Assembly (NCBI RefSeq): GCF_030247195.1
Contig: NC_080671.1
Coordinates: 74,385,945 to 74,449,944, forward strand
DNA length: 64,000 bases
Source: Topomyia yanbarensis
Taxonomy: Eukaryota > Arthropoda > Insecta > Diptera > Culicidae
Direction: 5' to 3'
How positions within the stretch are numbered: position 1 is the stretch's first letter; every line of letters starts with the position of its first letter. The position numbers were made by a program, and so were the translations under genes. The notes under the pieces were generated by a model, which saw only the letters and a list, made by a program, of their open reading frames with translations, made no database searches and had not been told where the DNA came from. Positions 1-11,008 of this stretch are shown here, piece after piece.

Positions 1-1560
1 GATGATAAATAGGTCGTTGGATGCGAAATACTTTGAATACTCTGAATGCTCTCGTTAAAATTCTATTAAAACAAAGACGCTTGTTCAGAAAAATGTTGAG
101 TAGTTTTCATAATTTACATGGAAAAATCGCAAAATATGGTTGTTTTCATATTGTTGACCCAAAATCGCAAAGTATCTTTGACAAAAGAACATAACATAAC
201 ATACCGTTGGAAAGATCATTTTTTCTTCGTTCCAGAACATCTAAAAAATAAAAAATCTGTTGAAAAATGTCCGAGTAGAATTTTTTTTAATGCCGAAAGT
301 CGCGAAATATAGTTTTTTTTTTGTCATAAATCAAGTTTTTTAGGGTATACAATATTTTTCAAACATGGTCTTGTTTTACATTTGGCGAGATCTACAACCT
401 ATACTAGGTCACTTGAAAAGTACAAAATCACTGTACTGCACATAATCGCATATTTGTATCGTTTTCTGTGGGATTTCCTGTCTTTATGGGACCGATTTGC
501 GATCATAGGCAGTGTAGCACCGCGTAATCAGTGAGCCATTTCCAAGTACTCACTAAATTATTGTTCGCGAACCGAACGGAAAACGATAGCCAGTGTAAAA
601 GCAAAAGTTGTGCAAAACTGAGACTTCATCAAAGGTTTCAGAAGACCACGCTACGGCTCTGTCAGTTCCACTCAAATTAATTCACAATGTATGGTATTGT
701 TCGCAAATGTAAATCGGATAAAAAATAAATATTGAACTTGTTTGAGTTGCGCGACACGAAAACTTCCAATTATTGCAAACTTTATCGCTCTCTATATCTC
801 ATTATGGTTCTCCCCACAACAGGTACTCGTTTTACCATTCCTATTCCTTATATCATTGCGCTCTTGCCATTCAAAATCTTCACTCACTGGAGCAAGGAGT
901 CCTTGCAACAGTAAACCCCGTGCTTCACTTGATCTACGCCACATGAACTCGAATTGATGACCACACCGTCGATCTCAACTATGTGGGCGGCCATGTACAT
1001 GCGGTAGTCATTTATAAAATATTTGACGCCAGTAATGTCATTTGTTTGCTTTTGATAGGATATAAAATTTCTGTGCTTATCTTCCAATGCCGAAACTTTT
1101 TACAATTTCATTTCACCTCTACAGGCCCGTAGCATGCAGTTGGCCGGGTTGGCAATAGCCGTGGACGCCGGGTTGAGGAGAGCACTGAAATTTTTATTTT
1201 CTTTATAACCTTATTGAGGGTGAATCGTAAAATTAGTCAGACTAGGTGTGACATTTCCATGTACACAAATTATTATTGAAGGCCGAGCTGAAAAGGCACC
1301 AAAGTAAACAACAAAGAGGTGCAAAACTGAGCCTCCGCCAAAGGCGCCAACAGACAACGCTATGCATGAGCGGATTCAGCAAAAAAAATCGTATGGAGGC
1401 CGAAATTTTGATTTTGGAATTAACATTGTACAATACGTTTTGCGTCAAAGCCAGTTTTGGTGGTGAAATAATGAAAATCAGTTTTGGTGGTCATATTTGA
1501 TTTGAAATGATTTTAAGTTTGAAACTAATTAAAAAAATTCTCATGAAGTTGAAAATTTTC
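1..1560. other. AT-rich stretch without a recognised gene
   Basis: I see no credible exon, only short chance reading frames. A diverged internal duplication is visible: about 609-655 and 1318-1365 share a GTGCAAAACTGAG core followed by CAAAGG and an AGAC(C/A)ACGCTA stretch. Positions 960-1010 encode on the minus strand a short peptide containing VEIDGVV; similar sequence recurs near 34.67 kb, which suggests an unidentified dispersed repeat. Confidence 0.5.
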
Positions 1561-1606
1561 GGAGGGGGTCCGGACCCCCAGAACCCTTCCTCTGGATCCG
1601 CCACTG
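1561..1606 (-). repeat. Solitary hAT-like terminus
   Basis: Read on the minus strand, this segment starts CAGTGGCGGATCCAGAGG and runs into a palindromic GGGGGTCCGGACCCCC core. CAGTG-starting ends of this form are typical of hAT-superfamily miniature elements in many animals. I cannot find the partner terminus or an 8-bp target duplication nearby, so it is probably a truncated copy. Confidence 0.45.
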
Positions 1607-1614
1607 ACGCTATC

Positions 1615-2056
1615 GCTCTGAGCGCATATAGGTCTCCAAAACTATTAACCTTAAGAATGTTGGGGTCAAAAAACGCGAAAAACCTGTTTTGATCACGATA
1701 AATGTATTCTTGCAGTGCTAGAAGCACGTCATTTCTTACATTTCGATGCTCAATACGATTGACCTAGAATTTTTATAATAGTCTAAACGATAACCGAAAA
1801 CTGTCTAAATTGATGGGTTTTTATCAGTTTTCAATATATGAAATTATCAAATATCATGCTAACTAAAAATGTTCCTGGCAATACTGCTCTATCAGACTGA
1901 AATCAATAACTTCAGCAATAGAAATAATACTTATAACTATTAGCTCTCAAATGAAGGATTATTGTCCAAGTTATTAACCTTACTTATTGGTGTGAGTAAA
2001 TCTTGCCTAAATCAAAAGTTTTAGCTGTTTTAAAACGTTATGGGCATGTGGGATAG
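1615..2056 (-). mobile_element. Diverged copy of the TTAA-flanked miniature element (copy 4)
   Basis: Read on the minus strand this aligns, with many substitutions, to the element at 8513-9031. Shared landmarks are TTGACCCCA, the GCAGTGCTAGAAGC block, a TTTTATCAGTTTTCAATA block and the terminal ATGGGCATG. Both ends have decayed and no TTAA is intact. It is the oldest-looking of four copies. Confidence 0.6.
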
Positions 2057-2172
2057 GTTTTTTTATAGTAAGGTTTAGAAAGCATCAAAAGCCTGGGCTG
2101 TCACGTTCATGCCGAACCATTAAAACACTCCTTACTCTTTTTTTTCGCCCATCTTCCCCATGGAACTACATC
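2057..2172 (-). mobile_element. 3'-terminal piece of an R1-type LINE
   Basis: This segment matches about 22765-22890, the 3' end of the R1-type copy there: TTTTTATAG(T/A)AAGGTTTA, CATCAAAAGCCTGG, then ACTCCTTACTCTTTTT and GGAACTACRTC. It may be the 3' end of the R1 copy at 3621-6720, separated from it by the CR1/Jockey fragment and by unassigned sequence. Confidence 0.55.
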
Positions 2173-2844
2173 GTGAGGGGGCTCGTTGTGCTTTCGTCGC
2201 ACCTCTTTCTTCTGCCGTATCTCAGAGATCTTCGTCTAGCAGTCAAGATAGGTGATTGTGTATCCGAAGAGTTCTTTGCTTCATCTGGTATTCCGCAAGG
2301 CAGCCATCTCGGTCCATTGATTTTTCTTCTGTATTTCAACGACGTTAACTTTTGTTTAGAAGGACCACGATTATCTTTCGCCGACGACCTCAAGTTATAC
2401 CATAGAATCCGGAATACTGATGATGCAGCTTTCCTTCAACGCCAACTGGAAACCTTTGCGGAATGGTGCGAGATCAACCGAATGACCCTAAACCCCAAGA
2501 AATGTACGGTCATTACGTTCTCGAGGAAAAAAACGCCAATTCGATTCGATTACTGTCTAGCTGAATCCACAATTGACAGAGCGAATTGCGTCAAAGATCT
2601 CGGAGTTTTTCTCGATGAACAACTGACGTTTAAACAGCATATCAGCTATATTGTCGTTCGCCCTCGCGCCCTTCGCAATAATTTATTCCTCCGATTACCT
2701 CTTCGCCGGACTAACTATGGAGTAAACGGTGCCATCATTGGTTTGCAGCGGACCTTCAACAGAGTTTCATCCGAGTTCGATCTTCACATTCCACGTAGCA
2801 GATTACAATTTGGCTTTTTAAATAGATTAAGAAATTATCATTAG
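2173..2844 (+). pseudogene. CR1/Jockey-type LINE reverse transcriptase, 3' half
   Basis: A 223-codon open frame encodes the palm and thumb of a non-LTR retrotransposon reverse transcriptase, which would copy element RNA at a nicked chromosomal site. Visible motifs are SSGIPQGSHLGPLIFLLYFN (about residues 37-56), the catalytic FADD box (about residue 69), then LNPKKC, KDLGVFLDEQLTF and a C-terminal HIPRSRLQFGFLNR. The endonuclease and RT fingers are missing, as expected for 5' truncation. The stop codon is followed by about 30 bases and an (AAAT)n tail at 2874-2895, a usual CR1/Jockey-group 3' end. The RT-like part begins near residue 18, so the annotated methionine is just the first in frame. 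The clade call, CR1 versus Jockey proper, is inference. Confidence 0.85.
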
Positions 2845-2873
2845 GACCACACTGTGTCTGTTGATATTAATTA

Positions 2874-2895
2874 ATTATAAATAAATAAATAAATG
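2874..2895 (+). repeat. (AAAT)n 3' tail of the LINE fragment
   Basis: Four tandem TAAA/AAAT units follow the RT stop codon by about 30 bases. They mark the 3' end of the retrotransposed copy. Confidence 0.7.
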
Positions 2896-3620
2896 CAACA
2901 TTTCAATCTCGGAGCCTTACTTCGTTCATAAACTGGCTCGAGCTTTGAGTTTTCATTTAACCGAAGACTATATATTAAGATGACTGATATCTCTTTCCTT
3001 CCCCCATACAAACGAGAAGCGACAGAGGTTACAGCGCCTCTATTGGAGGAAGGTAGGAAGCTTAATGTAAAAATGCATATGTGTGCGTGCATCATTATCT
3101 AAGAGAAGAGACGACAACAGGCTTCTTGCTCTTCTTAATTTTATCTACCAGGCCCTGTCGTAATTCTAAAGACAACAAGTATCCATCGTTGCCAGATTCC
3201 ATTTGCATGTTTTTCACAATTGCTGAAAATAATGTTCCTCAAATATCGACCCTCTGTCAAGAATTCACAATAGTAGCTGCATTTAAAATTTGAATTTTAT
3301 GCTAATTCGTGTCTCTCTTAACAATACACGTAGTTATATCGTCATTCAGGGTATTTATTCAATTTGCATGAAATGTTCATGTGTATGAAAAGTAGCCAAA
3401 ATAAATTCAGCAGCACTGTTTCACATCCCGTTTGAAAATATTATGAACGCTCTTGACTGGCAATACGACCAATCAGAATCTGGCTCAATATTGAGGTTAG
3501 GACTGGATCAAATTGGCTACGCGATTGTCTTCTCTTTTCTTAGATCACTATGGGAAGTATCACGTTTACCCGCAAGTGGCGTTGCTGTTACTGTCTCCAG
3601 ATTCTGGACAGAGTTGCCAC
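2896..3620. other. Unassigned sequence between LINE pieces
   Basis: I recognise no gene or repeat family here. The stretch separates the CR1/Jockey tail from the 3' UTR of the R1 copy. Reading frames are short and show no domain. Confidence 0.4.
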
Positions 3621-4599
3621 TCTTCTTGATATGCAGTGTTCGATTTAACCCTCGACTCTTCTCTTGCTTCTTGTCTTCTTCTATTACGTCACCTTTCTAG
3701 CTCGCATCTCCGTGAGCCGTTTTGATGCTAATTCTATGAGTCATTTAGCTCCTGTTTCCGTGCGTCATTCAAATCCCGGCCTTATCACGATCTACTCGAA
3801 TTGTCCCCGATGGTGAACTCACCGAACGATAGTTCTGCAATGGTGGAATTGCTCCCAATACCGATACCCGCTTCCTTGAGCAATTTAGTTCCTAATTTCT
3901 TCGAGATCTATCGATCGAATATTATCCGACGGTGAACTACCTTACTCCGACTGACCGTGTCCCGGCACCGGAATTTCTCTCGGTACCGGAGTTTATTTCG
4001 TGAGCTAATTAGCTCCCATTTTTGTCACGATATAGTCGTATAGTTCACGATAGCGAATCTATCGTACTGTGAATCCCCGAGCGGTAGATTTCTCCCGATA
4101 CCGATGTTCGTTGCTGCGAGCCAACTAGTAGGTGCTGAGGTCTGTCCAGCGATTCCGGTTGGAGCGTAGCTTCCGGTTCACTGGCGCCCTAACGACCCAC
4201 TGCTAGCTGTTCGATGCGATCTACTCGCTCTAATTCTCGACGGTGGATCTAGCCTACTCACGAGCTACCAGGTAGGGTGGCGAAGTCTGTCCGGTGATTC
4301 TGGCGAAGCCTGACATCCGGTTCAGACGCCCCGACGTCCCAAACCCGGTGCTATGTCACGTACTACTCAACTGGTCTCCGGCGGTAGACATAGTCTACAC
4401 CGGCGAAGAGTTCCCCGGTGGCAGAATTTCTCTCGAAACCCGATCTGTGGTCTCACGGCAGCTTTCTAGCTGACGGTGCAACTTTGTTGGTCCCTTCGCC
4501 ACTTTCTCTGCGGCTTGGAGAGTATACTCGTAATCACTCTGTTGACAGCATCCCAGATATGCTCGTCGTGGCACATCTCTTCGACGTAATATCAAACGT

Positions 4600-5937
4600 C
4601 ACACCTGGCATGACCCTACGAACTTCTTCGAACCTAGGACGAAGACCACGTGTTCCGGTGTCTCTTGCACGTTCACACACTCCGGGCAAAGGGGTGGCGA
4701 AGCATGCCCAAACCGATGCAAGTACTTCCGGAAGCATCCGTGCCCGGACAAAAACGGCGTCAAATGGAAGTTCACCTCGCCATGCTCTCTATGGGATGTG
4801 TCTTTTCTCCGCGTTATCCCACTCTTGTTGGCACTTAGCCAACAAATCCGATCTCACCAGTCTCCTTGGTAACATTCCAAGTCCTCAGCCGGAGTGATGC
4901 AGATGGGAATCATCCCGTCAATTAAGCGAAACGTGCCTGTCAATTTCGCCCAATTTCGTATTGAGTTCAGTGCACCAGCCCCATCCGTCACGCCATACCT
5001 GAGTATTAAGGATGAGATACTCGCCAGGAGACGTCTCGTGCTGGATCTTACTCCTCCGTTATTCGGCATGATCTTGGCCAATGCGTTAGTTGACCTCGCA
5101 GCCTTCCCAATGCCGTTTTTCTCTGCCGTCGACATCTGCACTTCCTCGAGGATCTCGCCAGTTATCGCCAGGACAACGTAATCTGCAAAGCCGATGATCT
5201 CGACTCCCCTAGAAAGTTCCTGTGTTAACACTCCGGTGTACATTATATTCCAGAGCGTTGGGCCAAGTATGGAGCCCTGGCGTACTCCTGCCGTGACCCT
5301 AATCGATCTCTTCCCCATATTCGTTTCATAGACCAGTACTCGGTTTTGGAAGTAACTTTTCAGAACCTTACACAGATAATCCGGAACCCACATTCTGTGT
5401 AGTGCTACGGCGATCGCCACCTAGCTGGAACTGTTGAATACGTTCTTCAAGTCGTTCGTTACCAGTAACGATTACCTCTTCACATTTGCTTCGATGCTTT
5501 CTCCGTGCTCGGAATGACTGAGCGGATGGCGTCCACCGTCGATATCGCTTTCCGGAATCCGAACTGCATCTGCGATAGGCCGTACTCACTTGCAGCGGAG
5601 TTTGTTAGCCTATTGAGAATGACCTTTCTACAAATTTACTAATAGTATTTACCTGGTACATAGGCAGATACGTTGCTAGATTTTGTAGTAGCTTGCCTGG
5701 TTTTTGCAGTAACACCATCTCCTGGATCTTCTATCCACCTAGCAGTAGCTTTCATCCAGGCATTACTGTCCTGAACATGTCTGGTAACACCAGGAACGCG
5801 GTCTTCAGCGGAAAGTTGGGGATACCGTTAAGACTGACAGTTTTCTTAGCTTTCAGCCCTTTCGCCGCTATAAAGAGATTGTCATTGGAGACACGATTGC
5901 ACCAACAGCAACAGCTGACGTTCGCTTCGTTGCCCAA
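4600..5937 (-). pseudogene. R1-type reverse transcriptase and C-terminal domain (broken)
   Basis: The minus strand encodes RT fingers in several frames: a LNGIPNFPLK region near 5870, a KPGK region near 5700, then a continuous 188-codon stretch (5420-4854) with AGVRQGSILGPTLWN and FADYVVLAI. The catalytic box reads FADY instead of FADD, so the second aspartate is lost. Right after it about 60 residues are missing: EEVQMSTAEKNGIG jumps to the downstream STNALAKIMP segment. Further down, 4690-4634 encodes CPECVNVQETPEHVVF, a C-x2-C...H...C zinc-like motif, whose final cysteine is lost to a frameshift. The gene is certainly inactive. Confidence 0.8.
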
Positions 5938-6710
5938 GGATTTAGCAACGGACTTGCGGTAGATTAAGCTTTTGACGAAAGGATCTTTTTTAGCTCGAAG
6001 ATCATCTCACTTTTCTTAGTTCGCCTCGTTCTAATGTTCTCTTCCGACTCCTTCAGCTCTGGATCCTCTCTCACTTTCTTGAGAAGAAAGAACGGCGTAG
6101 GACATCTTATCGTTCGCTACGATGATCAGCGCACCGCCCTTGTACCTCTCCCGAGGAAGCCTGAGCTTCTCTTTCTTCTCTTGTTCTTACTTCTTTTCTT
6201 AGTTTTGTTTCCGTTGCTTCCGCTTCGCCTGCTGGCTTCCCACGATGCACCAGCCCCGACCTTTCCCAACGTTCCTCTAGTCGCTGAAGCCCTCCAGCTC
6301 GCTTTTCTACTTTTTCGGGTCCTCTTGCTTCCTCGGCGTGTGCCTAACTCTTTTCTCCGAGCAAGTATTGTGGTGACTCTTCGGTGTCATCTCAGTTTCT
6401 GTCGTCGCATGTTTTGCGGTTTCCATCATATCGCGTTCAGCAGATGCTACAGTCGATTTAATACTCGTCACTAGCTGCTTTACCTTGGTGTGCTCATTGT
6501 GCTTATCCTTGACGAACTCATAGAGCTCGTCGACTTCTCAAGATTTGAGTCATTCTGGGTGGTGTCGCTACCTGATCTCGGGATGAGCAATCGGTTCAAT
6601 AACCCCATCCCTCGTTGATATCTTCGTGGCTCACTCTGTACCAAGCCACTTCTGGAACTCACTCTGGCTACATGCGGCGTAACCGGTATTCTCTGTAGTT
6701 TACCACTCAT
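5925..6710 (-). pseudogene. R1-type LINE ORF1 (gag) remnant
   Basis: Translation from the ATG at 6710 gives a basic, serine-rich amino terminus starting MSGKLQRIPVTP. After frameshifts, the minus strand encodes RERYKGGALIIVANDK (about 6160-6110), then KGEMIFELKKD and YRKSVAKSLGNEANV (about 6010-5920). These are characteristic of gag proteins from R1/LOA-type LINEs, which bind element RNA. A zinc-knuckle tail is not visible because the sequence passes abruptly into RT. At least two frameshifts separate the blocks. Confidence 0.65.
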
Positions 6711-6720
6711 TGTAAACGGT

Positions 6721-8239
6721 TTCGCGACCGTGAATTACGGTTTCTTAAATTGTGTCATGTTTGAAGTTACGACAACGATAAAATTCATATTTTTTGGTGT
6801 GTATGTGATATATACATTTGTAAGTTCATAATGAAGATAACCAACCAGATATTTCAATGTTCATGATTAAGAGAGACACAATTGCACCACTATATTGATT
6901 AAAACAGATTTTTCTATTGCTTCCGGTTTCTGACAGAAGCATTGGTGCTTGTCAGATGGGTAGACTCGTTCGCCCGCTGGTTGCCGCCATATATCCCGCG
7001 CGTACACACCAATCACCGATTAACTAACATGAGCCAATATTGCACTTAACCGTAACAAAGTGTCATAATGAACAAACAAATTTTGAGAAACATTAATAAT
7101 TAAGCTATAAAACAAACTCAAAAAGTTTGGTGCAGTTTTTTTGATTAAAAAAAACATTGTCATGGAAAATAAAGTGTATGTATAAATGTTACACGCGCTA
7201 TAGAAAAAGGATCCAATTTATTAATTCAAACGATCGTAAGCAAAATTAAGTAACCGTTGACGATCAAAGCAAAAGTCAAATCGAATGCCCTTCTTTTCAT
7301 CATACTATTTCAGCATTTACATTTACCTCATCGAGTTGACAATGTACTGAGAAATCATAATACGAAAAGCATATTCCTTGACAGAATGGCAATTTGCCTG
7401 GATTTTATTGTTGGCAGAAATTAAACCTTTCAAATTTGTTCATAAATCAGAACCGTGCTACGCGTGCATACCTCCACTGCCAACCCGAAATGCAAGAAAC
7501 AAGTGCGATAATCCATCCTGCTATTACAGGGAAAGAACAAGCCGAAACCCACAACGGAACAGAAATAAAAATTGGCCTTTCTCGTATTTATTTCTGCAAA
7601 TGGAGAGAATAATTTTTGAAAGTAAACATCACTTCCGCAGAAAACAGACCGACGTCATCTGAGGAGGAAAGAGAAAAAACCTGGAAAAAATAACAATAAA
7701 ACACATTACAATAGTCTTACCCCCCCGGTTCCCAGTCCGGCTAGGACGAGATGTGCTTACTTGCTGTTCACCGCAATCGTCACCGAAAGATGTCTAGCCC
7801 CTGCCCATCGAACGGACCACCGCACCGGAGACCACCACCGCTAGCAAGTTCACCAGCAGTGAAGCTTCCTTTTCGCTGGTCCATAATTTATACTGTCAGC
7901 TTTTCACTGCTACAAAATTTAGAAAAAGACCATTAGTTTGTGAGTCGTTGGTACAGTATTCCTTGATTTACCACGAACATAAAAATGATTTATTTCTGAC
8001 ATTAAAATAATGCACACATACACGCTTACCACGACGACGACGACGTGGTGAGGGACCCCTGGTTGCTGGATCGGGCCAGTTTTGTGAAACACCAGCAGCA
8101 CCTTGCCAACTTTCCACCACCAGCGGGGTGGTATGCGGTGCATCCCTGGTGCATTTTTCTTCGAAATAACCATGTGCATTCATCAAAGCAAAAGATTTTT
8201 CTCAATGCCATGTCACACCGTGTCATTGTTGAATTCAAC
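6721..8239. other. Unassigned sequence upstream of the R1 copy
   Basis: I recognise no gene. The first part is AT-rich. Positions 7700-7870 and 8030-8160 are richer in GC, with a short (GAC)n run at 8031-8044, and resemble unique rather than repetitive sequence. No splice-consistent coding exon with a recognisable domain could be built. Confidence 0.4.
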
Positions 8240-8508
8240 GTATGATGTAGCCTATTGCTTGTTGACTGTTTCTTCGATACTTGTTGTGTTATATTTGTTT
8301 CCCTATTTTATTGTTTCTTTTGTATATCTAAATTGTTGTTTTCGTTTTTGAATTATTGCTTATTTGTTTGTTATTTGCTTTTTATCATTTTGTTACAACT
8401 TAATTATTACATTAATTATAATTGATTTTAGCAAATATTTCTTGTGTTTCATTTGTTATATAGTTGTTGTTTTTTCTGTCTATGTATTCTTCGTTATTTC
8501 TTCCCTTG
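8240..8508. repeat. T-rich low-complexity tract, left part
   Basis: The plus strand is strongly T-rich with recurring TTGTT, TTATT and TTTGTT words. The same composition resumes at 9036-9125, so the TTAA-flanked element inserted into the middle of this tract. Confidence 0.6.
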
Positions 8509-8512
8509 TTAA

Positions 8513-9031
8513 CCCATTCATGCCCATGTTGTTTGTGGACAACAACGTTTTTAAACAGCTATAACTTTTGATTAAGGCAATATTTGCTCACAAAAACAAG
8601 TAAGGCTAATAAATGTGACTATTGGCTTTCATTTGACTATTAACGGTTACAAGGATCAGCTCTAGAACTGAAGTTATTGCAATTAGTCTGATTGAACTCC
8701 GATGGAGCAGTGCTGCCAGGGACCGTTTACGTTGACGACGGAAAATGAATTTTTCATATAACTTCGTTATGTTCCAATATTAGTGAAAACTGATAAAACT
8801 TATCAATTTAGACATTTTTTGGTTACGTTTTCCACGCAGTTGGACTATTGTAAATATTCCAGGAGAATTGTAGTGAGCATTGGAAAGTAAAAATTGAGCA
8901 GCTTCTAGCACTGCAAGGAAATCACCTACCTTTATGAAAAAAGGTTTTTCGAGTTTCTTGACCCCACCGTTTTAAAGGAAAAATAGTTTTGAAAGCCTAC
9001 ATGCACTAGAAAAAAGTTGGGCATGAAAGGG
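8513..9031 (+). mobile_element. TTAA-flanked piggyBac-like miniature element (copy 1)
   Basis: A 519-bp non-coding element is flanked on both sides by TTAA (8509-8512 and 9032-9035). Its ends are inverted repeats: CCCATTCATGCCCA on the left, and CCCTTTCATGCCCAAC when the right end is read inward. A TTAA target duplication with CCC-starting ends is the hallmark of the piggyBac superfamily. No transposase is encoded, so movement would depend on one supplied in trans. Three further copies lie at 37878-38397, 43708-44143 and 1615-2056. Flanking DNA on both sides is the same T-rich tract. Confidence 0.85.
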
Positions 9032-9404
9032 TTAATTGTTTTTTAGCTTATTTATTTTATCATTCGTTTCTTTGTTAATTTTGTTTTCTTATTCGTGCCT
9101 GTGTTTTCTTTTTGTTCTTGTTTATTTTGGAGGCTGAGAGGAAGAGTGTTCTTCAGAGTTTTTGTTCAGAGCAAAAGTAGCTTAAATTATTTTGTTAGAT
9201 CTGAAATGGTATATTTATCACTACCTCACGCCAAAGTGGGTCAAATAAGTGGAAAAATTGTTCGACAAAATTTTCAGGGCAGGAAGGGTATAGAATATTT
9301 ATCCATTTTTGCGCTAAGAAAACGTTCATAACATGAGTTAAGAATATCTTTTATTCGGAACTACGGGTGATGAAATTTTAGTAAATTTTTCGACGCCCTA
9401 GAAA

Positions 9405-9945
9405 TCATGAGATATATGATCCGTTTAGGTCAGAAGCTAGTTGAAATTGTTTATTTACGCCACAGTGAAAGCCAAGATGACGACTTCCGGTTACCATAAA
9501 ACAGTGAGAACCATCATCAATATGGATGTCATTTAAAAGGTAGCGGTCAGAAGACCTCGGAAATTGTTGATTAGCGCCGATTTGAAATCCAAGATGGCGA
9601 TTTCCGGTTACCACAAAATAGAGAGTACCATCATCAATTGTTTGGAATGGGGTGGTCAGTAGACATCGAAAATTGATGATAAACGCCATTTTGAAATCCA
9701 AGATGAAGACTTCCGGGTCCCAGAAACTAGAGAGAACCACCATCATTTGAAAGGAGGTTATCAGTAGACAATGGGAATTGATCGTTAGCCCCATGTTTAA
9801 ATCCAAGATGGAGACTGCCGATTATCACAAAATAGCGGAAACCATCATCATTGTGGATATCATGCCATTTTGAAATCCAAGATGGCGAATTCCTGTTACT
9901 ACAAAACAGTGGAAACTATCATCATGAATCATTGTCAGAATCAAG
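9405..9945 (+). repeat. Minisatellite, about five units of 75-117 bp
   Basis: Five degenerate tandem units carry the core CCAAGATGGCGA followed by TTCCGGTTAC. The cores start near 9472, 9589, 9698, 9803 and 9877, so spacing is 117, 109, 105 and 74 bp. Each unit also contains an ACCATCATCA block. The minus strand happens to be open for 133 codons with repeated peptide blocks; I read that as a consequence of the repeat and not a gene. A related piece in the opposite orientation lies at 14910-15060. Confidence 0.8.
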
Positions 9946-9984
9946 ACAATAATTTAAAAAATCAACACATATACTTCCTCTAAT

Positions 9985-10230
9985 TTCATGTTGGATACAT
10001 TACAATGGCTCATTTTGAAGCAAATTATTTGTTACTTGACAATGTTGTTCATTTTTAAGATTGTGAATGAAAAGCTGCCTCGATATTTATGTGATCCAGT
10101 TGAAAGAAGAAATGATGTGCTTAGGTACGCCATTAGAAAAGCGTCTGACGCAAGAACAATACATTTTTTTAGTTCATCACAGAATTCCTTGTTGTACAAG
10201 GAGTAAGTATAATTCAATTCGATGCCTACA
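9985..10230 (+). pseudogene. C-terminal end of a Jockey-like LINE ORF2
   Basis: The plus strand encodes LDTLQWLILKQIICYLTMLF, then IFKIVNEKLPRYLCDPVE and a final SSQNSLLYKE. This is the post-RT segment of Jockey-group LINE proteins, where IFK(I/M)xNGxxPxYL is a typical phrase. The RT itself is absent, so the copy is heavily 5' truncated. A T-rich run beginning near 10313 may be the decayed 3' end. Confidence 0.6.
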
Positions 10231-11006
10231 TAGGTTAAACTTGCAACGCCAGCTCAACATAATATTTATTACACACGTAAAATCTGTTTTGACTCTCTGA
10301 CTGATCGGACAGGTTTTTTTTCATTTTTATATCTTTTAACTGCATTTAGGTACGCTACGTTACATTTGGTTTTTTCCTTTTAAAAGATAGTCAAAATTAA
10401 TATTTAAAATTGTTAAAAGATGTCCACAGAAACCAGAGCCATGCGCACGTCTCATGTCAAAATATTTTTTAGGTACCTAGGTTGATGAACCACGTTTCAT
10501 ATTCCGGATATACGTGTTGCGGTTTTTATAATAAGCCATCTGTCAACATACTTCTGTAGGCATTTCTAAAGTACAGAACTGGGTGTGCACCTACTGAACT
10601 GCGAGGGTTAATTGGAGATTTTGTGGTGTGAGAAGATTGAACTATGTTTGAGCAGTAGCAGTTTTGATTTGTTTTCAAAAATTTACGAAGCCGATCTGAA
10701 GCCATCCGTAGTCGTCAAACAAAAAGTAATGCCATTTGACCAAAAGGAAGTACTGATTGGTATTGATTTTATGAGAGGTTTGCAAGCATTAATATTTTAT
10801 ATCCATCACATTTCTTAGGGCATGTTCAGTAGCGTAGTATTTTATATATGAGTTTTTAAGTACAAATGTTTCATTATTTTGAAGAGTTTTTTTTCGAACT
10901 TTAAAACTGGTGTCAGCTGTTCTCTTTGTTGCCTTATTTGTTTTTTGTTCAGTGTATTTTCTCCGATTACTTGTTTGTATTGATCGCTTCAGTTATTTTT
11001 TTTACA
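10231..11006. other. Unassigned AT-rich stretch
   Basis: I see nothing identifiable. A 68-codon frame near 10612-10818 has no recognisable motif. Confidence 0.4.
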
Positions 11007-11008
11007 TA

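Larger units (their letters stand above)
3621..6720 (-). mobile_element. R1-type LINE, copy A, decayed
   Basis: On the minus strand the order is gag start (6710), gag body, reverse transcriptase (about 5900-4850), C-terminal zinc-binding domain (about 4690-4600) and a long 3' UTR down to about 3621. The UTR contains repeated phrases such as a CGATACCGATG block. The apurinic-type endonuclease expected between gag and RT is missing, so the copy carries a large internal deletion as well as frameshifts. Two other copies in the window share the UTR and zinc domain (22765-24790 on the minus strand and 40590-41745 on the plus strand). R1-clade membership rests on the RT phrase AGVRQGSILGPTLWN and the C-terminal ETPEHVVF motif. 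Confidence 0.8.

Noticed and set aside
6034..6474. 146-codon plus-strand frame with a leucine-rich hydrophobic segment resembling a membrane protein
   Set aside because: It is the antisense shadow of the R1 gag region, whose charged repeats read as leucine and phenylalanine on the other strand.
8364..8564. Open frames at 8364-8564 and 37678-37929 that end in the same peptide, FMPMLFVDNNVFKQL
   Set aside because: The shared peptide is the translated terminus of the TTAA miniature element in both places, not a conserved protein.
9405..9806. 133-codon minus-strand frame with repeated blocks
   Set aside because: It follows the minisatellite unit exactly. The repeat unit explains the openness, and there is no start context or domain.
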